Shown here: piece by piece, positions 62,301 to 64,000 of the stretch
Layout of the letters: every line of letters starts with the position of its first letter
How positions within the stretch are numbered: position 1 is the stretch's first letter
NCBI GenBank assembly: GCA_025526995.1
Contig: JAHLKG010000001.1
Location: forward strand, 2,046,001-2,110,000
Source: Powellomyces hirtus
Lineage: Eukaryota; Chytridiomycota; Chytridiomycetes; Spizellomycetales; Powellomycetaceae
DNA: 64,000 nucleotides
Reading direction: 5' to 3'
The notes under the pieces: model-generated
Told to the model about the DNA's origin: nothing
The model's database searches: none
Seen by the model: the letters and a program-made list of their open reading frames with translations, nothing else
Made by a program: the position numbers and the translations under genes

Positions 62301-64000
62301 ATACGATGCGAACGTGCTTTTGTGGTACGGAACGCGGCGACGGGTATGTCCAAGTGGTGTTCAGCAGCCTTCCTGAGAGTTTCTGGACCTTGAAAGAGTG
62401 CCGTAACGAAGCTGAAATGGAAGACGAGATTCTGCGCTATAAGCAACTCGTTGTTGGTGAAATGGATCTTGGCACCCCCCCCTATTCGACTATGCCTGTT
62501 CACCACCTCTTCGCAAGCAACGCTTGTGCTCACCTTGCATCATGCCTTGTACGATGGATCGAGCTTACCCCTCCAATTGGACGATGTACAAACAGCTTAT
62601 CGAGGTGCCCATCTACCGGACCGGCCGCAGTTCCGAGCTTGCATGGAATATATTTCCGCGACCGATTTACCTGCTGCTGAGGCGTACTGGAGACGTACCC
62701 TGCGGGAGTGTATTACTCAGCCATTTCCTGATCTCATTGGGCAAAATGACCTACCTGCACGAGATTTGATGATCGAGATCTCGTCCACCATGAAGCTCCA
62801 GGATCTCGATCGGTCTTGTCGGAAATTGGAAACCACCCAGCTTGCGTTGGGGCTGGTTGCATGGGGGAAACTTCTCTCCTATTATCTTGGCGAAAACGAT
62901 GTTGTATTTGGCCACGTTGTCTCTGGACGAACCGTACCCGTCCCAGGAATTCAGGATATTCTCGGACCTTGTTTCAATACGATTCCCTGTCGTGTTGAAC
63001 TTGGAGCACAGACCACCAACCACGAGCTCCTGCAACAAGTTCAACGCGCTACTGTGGATGTACTTCCGTACCAACATTCTTCGATGAGAGATATACACAA
63101 ATGGGCGGGCTTCAGTGATGGTCGAGCACTTTTTGATACGTTGTTTGTGTACCAAAGGGCGATTGAGCACACCAGTCGAGATACCAATTTATGGCGTGCT
63201 GTCGGAAGCGAGGCCCCCGTGGATGTAAGTTTGCCATTGTTCCGCTTTCTTCGTTTCTGCTGTTTCTGATGTGCTCTGTGCAGTATCCCGTCTCGGTTGA
63301 GATGGTAGCCGGGGAATCGGATGACCTGATTCTCCGCGTCGCGTTTCGGAACAACGTTATGCTGGAACAGCAAGCCATGCTGCTACTGAAGCAGTTGGAT
63401 GCTATTCTAGCGGATCTCGTCCAACAACCCGATGGGGACTTGAACCGTCTTCCCGGTACCCTGAAGGAGGACCCCACGCTACTATCAATTGCAAACGCGA
63501 AACCCACTCGCTTCGGGAATGGCCAAGTTCAGCTATTACACACGGCTTTTGAAATTCATGCCCGCAGTGCGCCTACTGCACTAGCCCTCGAATGGGCTGT
63601 CAATATCACGCCTTCAGGAGCAAACTCTCGGATTTGGACTTACGACGCCTTGAACCGGGAAGCCAACAAAATTGCTCATTTGCTCATATCGAGGAATGCG
63701 ACCGGTCGCATCATCCCGATATGCATCTCGAAGTCCCCGCTCATGTACATGGCGATCCTGGGAACTCTTAAAGCCGGTGCCGCCTACGTTCCTGTAGACA
63801 GCGAACTTCCGATGGAACGCAAGCAATTCATGATTCGCGACTGTGCTGCTACATTTGTTCTTACGGACACGAAGGAGCTTGCTGCTTTCGGTAGGGTGAC
63901 ACTGTTAACCTCTCTGGCTCCTACATAGGTGTCTCTTTTACTAATTGTACATCACTTTTATCGTAGGTGATCATGTCACGGTCTTATCTCTGACGGAGGA
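53367..64000 (+). CDS. Siderophore-type NRPS, at least four modules, 3'-partial, frame broken
   Basis: A very large nonribosomal peptide synthetase beginning MSLMSILNPRPIVRTG and running off the window. Order: A1-T1-C1-A2-T2-C2-A3-T3-C3-A4. It starts directly with an A domain, like ferrichrome/SidC-type synthetases. Introns are recognised at about 55822-55907, 56504-56570, 58934-58997, 59381-59450, 59842-59936, 63225-63283 and 63898-63966. As written, the frame is broken before the A8 motif in A1 (near 54546) and A2 (near 57870), by TGA at 55749-55751 in C1, and by an 8-C run at 62475-62482. A further break in A1 can be explained by a short intron (54845-54888). Module 3 is clean apart from the C run. 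It is either a decaying gene or an assembly with indels. With the fused ornithine enzyme next door, a hydroxamate peptide siderophore is the inferred product. Confidence 0.85.
53430..56590 (+). other. NRPS module 1 (A1-T1-C1)
   Basis: A1: [20 protein letters not shown] (A3), FDVSVLEMF (A4), NLYGPTE (A5), GELCVAGKQVARGY (A7), then a gap, YRTGDLARF (A8), and FPRTVSGKTDR (A10). About 10 expected residues are missing before PDPYRPGQRMYRTGD. T1: IQLGVDSLRI (Ser at about 55165). C1 starts EDCYPCTPLQTALL and keeps LHHAVYDGWS, but TGA at 55749-55751 lies just before it. Later C1 sequence (ESIIGPCIHVFPIRI, LRDIVKQRQLFDTWVLFQQ) is recognisable. Confidence 0.8.
56750..59940 (+). other. NRPS module 2 (A2-T2-C2)
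   Basis: A2: [53 protein letters not shown]. The frame changes near 57870 just before RTGDVARMLSDGS and VKLNGLRIELGEIS; about three to five residues seem lost. T2: FQLGLDSLSAIQ (about 58430-58465). C2: VYPCTPIQESLL, LHHAMYDGRSQ, IGPCINTIPFR, LPYQHTPLRMIQKW. C2 is complete across two introns. A third intron (about 59842-59936) just after it contains a T run of about 20. Confidence 0.85.
59941..63420 (+). other. NRPS module 3 (A3-T3-C3)
   Basis: The cleanest module. A3 has every core motif: [91 protein letters not shown]. T3: FELGIDSLSAIS. C3: RCYPCSPLQEGMIAQYV, LHHALYDGSSL, LGPCFNTIPCRVEL, LPYQHSSMRDIHKW, LFDTLFVYQ. An extra C in the run at 62475-62482 shifts the frame between the two halves of C3; seven Cs would restore it. 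Confidence 0.88.
63480..64000 (+). other. NRPS module 4, start of A4
   Basis: A fourth adenylation domain begins after C3 (LLHTAFEIHARSAPTALALE, TYDALNREANKIAHLL, AILGTLKAGAAYVPVDSELP, FVLTDTKELAAFG). An intron at about 63898-63966 leads into the last bases. Substrate-binding motifs lie beyond the window. Classical SidC-type ferrichrome synthetases carry three A domains, so a fourth is notable. Confidence 0.85.

Overview
The window looks like nuclear DNA of a zoosporic (flagellated) fungus, most likely a chytrid. Genes are packed on both strands and interrupted by many short GT-AG introns (roughly 45-75 nt). Fungal hallmarks are present, such as a trifunctional Trl1-type tRNA ligase, Sur2, Yar1 and a siderophore-type NRPS. 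There is also a clear Jouberin/AHI1 homologue, a cilium transition-zone protein that non-flagellated fungi would not be expected to keep, and a MEA1-family protein. The taxonomic placement is inference; no rRNA or species marker is present.

Layout. 1-9.5 kb: La RNA-binding protein (5' end cut by the window edge), Yar1-like ankyrin protein, PRMT3-type arginine methyltransferase, a Uls1-like SNF2 ATPase and a MEA1-like protein. 9.8-20 kb: mismatch-repair MSH2, a methyltransferase-like protein, the mRNA-export factor Gle1 and a YchF/OLA1-family ATPase with a probable mitochondrial presequence. 20.7-26.5 kb: a membrane-anchored LEA14-like protein and Jouberin. 26.6-32 kb is an accessory, partly decayed stretch. 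It holds a tRNA-Lys truncated in its T arm, poly-C tracts, a long imperfect inverted repeat, an unrecognised frame-shifted gene, and a TFIIS-like long reading frame cut by an in-frame TGA and ending in perfect 66-bp repeats. 32-42.5 kb is housekeeping again: Sur2 sphinganine C4-hydroxylase, Trl1 tRNA ligase, an intron-containing tRNA-Asp, ribosomal proteins L7 (uL30) and L39 (eL39), and a FUN14 protein.

44.3-64 kb is a hydroxamate-siderophore locus. It has a full-size ABCB exporter, one polypeptide that fuses an ornithine N5-monooxygenase to an IucB/SidF-type N-acyltransferase, and, divergently transcribed from a shared upstream region of about 980 bp, an NRPS with at least four adenylation domains that runs off the right edge. 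The expected logic is N-hydroxylation and N-acylation of ornithine by the fused enzyme, assembly by the NRPS, and export by the ABC protein. As written, the NRPS carries several reading-frame breaks: small deletions before the A8 motif of A1 and A2, an in-frame TGA in C1 and an 8-C run in C3. It is therefore either decaying or affected by assembly errors. The neighbouring genes examined exon by exon splice cleanly, which makes the pattern worth checking.
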